From Symbiobacteriaceae bacterium (GTDB taxonomy: Bacteria > Bacillota > Sulfobacillia > Symbiobacteriales > Symbiobacteriaceae): 45,731 nt of DNA. Below the pieces are notes generated by a model. That model was not told the DNA's origin, did no database searches, and saw only the letters and a list, made by a program, of their open reading frames with translations. The position numbers were made by a program, and so were the translations under genes. The stretch spans positions 1 through 45,731 of the forward strand of contig JARBUG010000017.1 in the NCBI GenBank assembly GCA_029239785.1, written 5' to 3'. Positions 43,775 to 45,731 of the stretch are shown in pieces; position 1 is the stretch's first letter; the number at the start of each line of letters is the position of its first letter.

Positions 43775-43897
43775 TCAGGCGCGGCCGGCGTCCATGGCCT
43801 CCAGCCGGGCCCGGGCTTGGCTGGGTTCGCTTCGTTCAGCGGCCCGCACAAGAACCAGCGGCGGCGGGGCGCCAGGTAAAACGTCGTAGACAGGCAA
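43775..43897 (-). CDS. Possible 40-aa protein
   Basis: TTG 43897 with GAGGAGGGAG immediately upstream. The product begins MPVYDVLPGAPPPLVLVRAA and ends ARLEAMDAGRA, a proline-rich start followed by a charged helix. Codon use is GC-rich, as in the neighbours. The ribosome site is unusually strong but only 4-5 bases from the start. No homologue recognised. It sits between rqcH and the small HTH gene's terminator. Confidence 0.4.
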   Translation of the reverse strand: MPVYDVLPGAPPPLVLVRAAERSEPSQARARLEAMDAGRA

Positions 43898-43976
43898 GCT
43901 CCCTCCTCACTGAAGTAGTCCTTCTGATGAAGTATCTGACATAGCGACCTTCTCATGCCGAGCGCCCGACGCATAC

Positions 43977-44027
43977 AAAAAAACGAAGCCCGCCTGGAGC
44001 TCCGTAGGTTCGGACTCTGGCGGGCTT
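43977..44027 (-). terminator. Minus-strand intrinsic terminator
   Basis: On the minus strand AAGCCCGCC (44027-44019) pairs with GGCGGGCTT (43994-43986), and after CG a seven-T tract follows (43983-43977). It begins at the stop codon of the 57-aa HTH gene. Confidence 0.8.
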
Positions 44028-44200
44028 TAGAGGGACCGGAACTTACGCATCCGCTCGATCAGGGGCCACTTGCTCGCTGCGCTGCGGGCCATCTCAACGC
44101 TGATTCGCATCTCCGCTGCAATCTGGTGCAGGCTCTTGCCGCTGCGGGCCAGGGCCGCCGCCTGGGCCATCTTCTCGTCGCTCATGCTAAACATACTCAC
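44027..44200 (-). CDS. Small helix-turn-helix protein
   Basis: A 57-aa protein from GTG 44200 with AGGAGGT eight bases upstream. A helix-turn-helix is clear: MAQAAALARSGKSLHQIAAE, then MRISVEMARSAASKW, with the A-x3-G-x5-I/V spacing of resolvase-type HTH domains. The tail (PLIERMRKFRSL) is basic. It could be a stand-alone DNA-binding protein. Its own terminator shows that it is the end of a transcript. The strong ribosome site and clean start support expression. Confidence 0.7.
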   Translation of the reverse strand: MSMFSMSDEKMAQAAALARSGKSLHQIAAEMRISVEMARSAASKWPLIERMRKFRSL

Positions 44201-44336
44201 TACGTTTTACCTCCTCGGGTTCTCATCTGCGCTGATCTCAGTCTACCCCATCTGCCAAAAGCTCACATCGAACTTGCGGACGAATTATCAGAACCGTCAT
44301 ATCCGCCGATAGATGGAGGTTTCCGCTCATGCGGAA

Positions 44337-44363
44337 GGGGGGCGGCCCCAGTGGCCACCCCCC
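44337..44363 (-). terminator. Hairpin after the Flp pilin gene
   Basis: GGGGGG-c-GGCC (44337-44347) pairs with GGCC-a-CCCCCC (44353-44363). On the minus strand it lies 17 bases beyond the pilin stop. The T tract is poor. Confidence 0.5.
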
Positions 44364-44380
44364 GCTCCCGGCAGGTGCAG

Positions 44381-44539
44381 TTACAGCGAGTTGACGATGT
44401 TCATGAAGACTGTGCGCAGCTTGGGCCCCAGCAGCATGACCGCAGCGATTGCCACAACGGCCACCAGCGCCAGAATCAAACCGTACTCAGCCATCCCCTG
44501 ACCTTCGCGGCGCTTCAGCAGGTTACGCAGCATCATCAC
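44381..44539 (-). CDS. Flp/Fap-type pilin
   Basis: A 52-aa prepilin. GTG 44539 (or ATG 44536/44533) follows AAAGGGAGGG. The short basic leader MMLRNLLKRREG is followed by QGMAEYGLILALVAVVAIAA. The glycine at the cleavage point, the Glu-Tyr pair at +5/+6 and the long hydrophobic helix are the hallmarks of Flp pilins processed by a TadV-like peptidase. The mature protein ends GPKLRTVFMNIVNSL. No tad assembly genes are in this window, so it must use machinery encoded elsewhere. It lies just downstream of the truncated CARDB-like gene. Confidence 0.88.
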   Translation of the reverse strand: MMMLRNLLKRREGQGMAEYGLILALVAVVAIAAVMLLGPKLRTVFMNIVNSL

Positions 44540-44556
44540 AAGAATCGCCCTCCCTT

Positions 44557-45192
44557 TCAGTCTGTCAGCTTGCTCCCCCAACCATCGCCGTTCTGACCAC
44601 CGAAGCCGACGGGGATCTGTACCGTCGCCCGGAGGGAGTTGTTCGTTTCGTCAATCTCACGAATGGCATTGTCCGGATCGATCGTCATCACCACTTCGAC
44701 CGTGGACCCTTCGGCCACAGGGCCGGAAGGCCAGCTGAGCGTCTGCGTCCAGCCGAACTCCTTGCGGAAGGTAACGGCCTGGCGGGGCATCTCCCGCCCG
44801 TTAATCCGCATGCTGACCGTGGTGGTAATGGGATCGTCGCACCCGTTGCAGAGCGCCCGGACCTGCGCCGTGAAGCCCGTCACCGTGGCTGATGCCGGCA
44901 CATTCAGCTCCCGCAGGGTCAGGTCAGGCAAGCGGTAGAGCTTGTACGCCTTCAGCACGGTCCGCTCTTCGGACTCGCTGTTGACTCCCACGAGCATCAG
45001 GCCGGCGGCGACGGTCATCTGGGTGGCGGTGCCGCCGACAGGTTCCCACCACTCCTCGCCCTGGTCACCTTCCCGGTAGGGTTCTTCGGAGAGCCGCAGC
45101 GGGTAGCCGCCGTAGGTTACTTCCTCACCGGTCGCCTTGTCGTAGGCTCGCACGTAGCCGCCGTTATCACCGACGATGACTATGTGACCCAT
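44557..45192 (-). CDS. 5'-truncated CARDB-like protein
   Basis: About 211 residues from ATG 45192 (GTG 45198 is an alternative), without a ribosome site. The N-terminal part is a beta-propeller-like fragment (GHIVIVGDNGGYVRAYDKAT), of the kind that repeats in PQQ-like proteins, and only one such blade is present. The rest is a CARDB domain: TLRELNVPASATVTGFTAQV, then AEGSTVEVVMTIDPDNAIRE and EIDETNNSLRATVQIP. No signal peptide is seen. Just upstream is a 14-bp perfect terminator-like hairpin. The gene therefore looks like the 3' end of a longer secreted protein whose 5' part was deleted. Confidence 0.6.
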   Translation of the reverse strand: MGHIVIVGDNGGYVRAYDKATGEEVTYGGYPLRLSEEPYREGDQGEEWWEPVGGTATQMTVAAGLMLVGVNSESEERTVLKAYKLYRLPDLTLRELNVPASATVTGFTAQVRALCNGCDDPITTTVSMRINGREMPRQAVTFRKEFGWTQTLSWPSGPVAEGSTVEVVMTIDPDNAIREIDETNNSLRATVQIPVGFGGQNGDGWGSKLTD

Positions 45193-45219
45193 GGGCACGG
45201 GTTGCGCATAATTAACATA

Positions 45220-45250
45220 AATAGCCCCGGAGCCTTGCTCCGGGGCTATT
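45220..45250. terminator. 14-bp perfect terminator-like palindrome
   Basis: AATAGCCCCGGAGC (45220-45233) pairs with GCTCCGGGGCTATT (45237-45250), loop CTT. Downstream on the minus strand the DNA is AT-rich, so it may stop a minus-strand transcript, yet it lies ahead of a gene reading the same way. Confidence 0.65.
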
Positions 45251-45358
45251 GTCGTCCGTTTAATCTGGCAGAAACGAGGTTCGAGCGGTCTGCCCGCCGT
45301 AATCTGAGAGTAGCGCACCTAACAAGAAGTGTAAAGAAAGAGTAGAGGGGGAGCGCCC

Positions 45359-45544
45359 ATGGGAGGGCGGCAGCGGGCGGTCAGGGTGGTGGCGACCCAT
45401 CGGTATGTGAAGGACCCCGAGACGGCCGAGAGGGCGTTGGAGATGTGGGCCAGGTACTTGGCCACGTCGGTTGGGTCGCAACTGGGTAGCGAACGCTATC
45501 GAGTTCAAGAGCGGGAGCGGAAACAAGCGGGGCTGCCCTACTAG
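45359..45544 (+). CDS. Small conserved hypothetical protein
   Basis: A 61-aa protein from ATG 45359 with AGGGGGAG upstream. A beta strand (RAVRVVATHRYV) is followed by a long amphipathic helix (DPETAERALEMWARYLATSV) and a basic tail (ERYRVQERERKQAGLPY). I recall short Firmicute proteins with a RVVAxHRYxxDPxxAERALELWARYL pattern of unknown function. Its composition matches the chromosome. No partner gene is adjacent on this strand. Confidence 0.6.
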   Translation: MGGRQRAVRVVATHRYVKDPETAERALEMWARYLATSVGSQLGSERYRVQERERKQAGLPY

Positions 45545-45581
45545 GGCGGCCTCGCCTCCTTTCTGCGGACTGCCTGAATGA

Positions 45582-45610
45582 GAACTGCCGAAGGGAGCCT
45601 CGGCAGGTTC
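45582..45610 (+). terminator. Hairpin after the 61-aa gene
   Basis: GAACTGCCGA (45582-45591) pairs with TCGGCAGGTTC (45600-45610) with one bulge. It lies 38 bases after the stop, with no strong T tract. Confidence 0.45.
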
Positions 45611-45636
45611 CGGAAGCTTCAAGATAGTAATTGAGG

Positions 45637-45669
45637 AGGCCTGTAAGGCATTCAGAGCCTTACAGGCCT
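45637..45669. terminator. 13-bp perfect inverted repeat near the window end
   Basis: AGGCCTGTAAGGC (45637-45649) pairs with GCCTTACAGGCCT (45657-45669), loop of seven. It may terminate a gene beyond the right edge reading leftward or back up the previous hairpin. The last 60 bases hold no gene. Confidence 0.5.
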
Positions 45670-45731
45670 TGATAGTTGGTGACCCCGGGCCGGTCGGCCT
45701 GTCAAGGACGGCGCCTCCGGCGCCGCCGCCT

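Noticed and set aside
1-45731. CRISPR arrays, tRNA or rRNA genes
   Set aside because: No regularly spaced repeats and no cloverleaf or rRNA-like sequence were recognised on either strand. A tRNAscan or CRISPR finder run would settle this.

Overview
The window looks like chromosomal DNA of a high-GC, Gram-positive-type bacterium. An ACT-domain malic enzyme, MurA, an RqcH/FbpA-type NFACT protein, an SLH-domain surface protein, a CPBP protease and a large MalT-like LuxR regulator together suggest a Symbiobacterium-like Firmicute. That is inference from gene content and composition, not a taxonomic call.

About 0.6-26.8 kb is a dense defence island. It opens with an EVE/PUA-like protein (587-1105). 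A roughly 415-nt structured RNA candidate follows (1145-1560), rich in GNRA and UUCG tetraloop hairpins. Next comes a cassette of small, unfamiliar genes (1757-6430) bounded by two near-identical ~60-bp terminator-containing direct repeats (1584-1643 and 6450-6511). Three cassette proteins carry PD-(D/E)XK-like cores, one is a tail-anchored helical protein, and two sit in overlapping or closely spaced pairs. From 6.6 to 7.7 kb the DNA is degraded, with a frameshifted small gene and a tandem CCHC mini-protein. A large operon then runs 7709-16952: SNF2 helicase with DUF3883, DUF1156 adenine methyltransferase, and DUF499 ATPase. It is followed by a DarG/DarT-like pair (17138-19070), a JAMM-domain protein, a PD-(D/E)XK protein and a tyrosine phosphatase-like protein.

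An McrB-like AAA protein and an McrC-like DUF2357 nuclease (22652-26292) are flanked by two ~255-bp direct repeats. Each repeat encodes a conserved 28-residue hydrophobic peptide inside a conserved RNA fold (a 10-bp closing stem, a ribosome site in a hairpin loop, and a 3' hairpin at the stop codon). This twin module and the 2.0-6.4 kb cassette are the best candidates for undescribed biology here.

From 26.8 to 36 kb are a CPBP protease with a coupled small protein, an 867-aa LuxR-type ATPase regulator, an HTH/Vsr-like protein, and a divergent MerR/thioredoxin pair sharing a 19-bp-spacer promoter. A frameshifted PI-PLC-like protein with five lectin-like repeats and an unknown 208-aa protein complete this part. 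From 36 to 45.7 kb is ordinary chromosome: malic enzyme, an SLH/CAP surface protein, MurA, RqcH and its overlapping partner, a small HTH protein, a Flp-type pilin and a 5'-truncated CARDB-like protein.

All functional names come from motifs read by eye. No database search was run.
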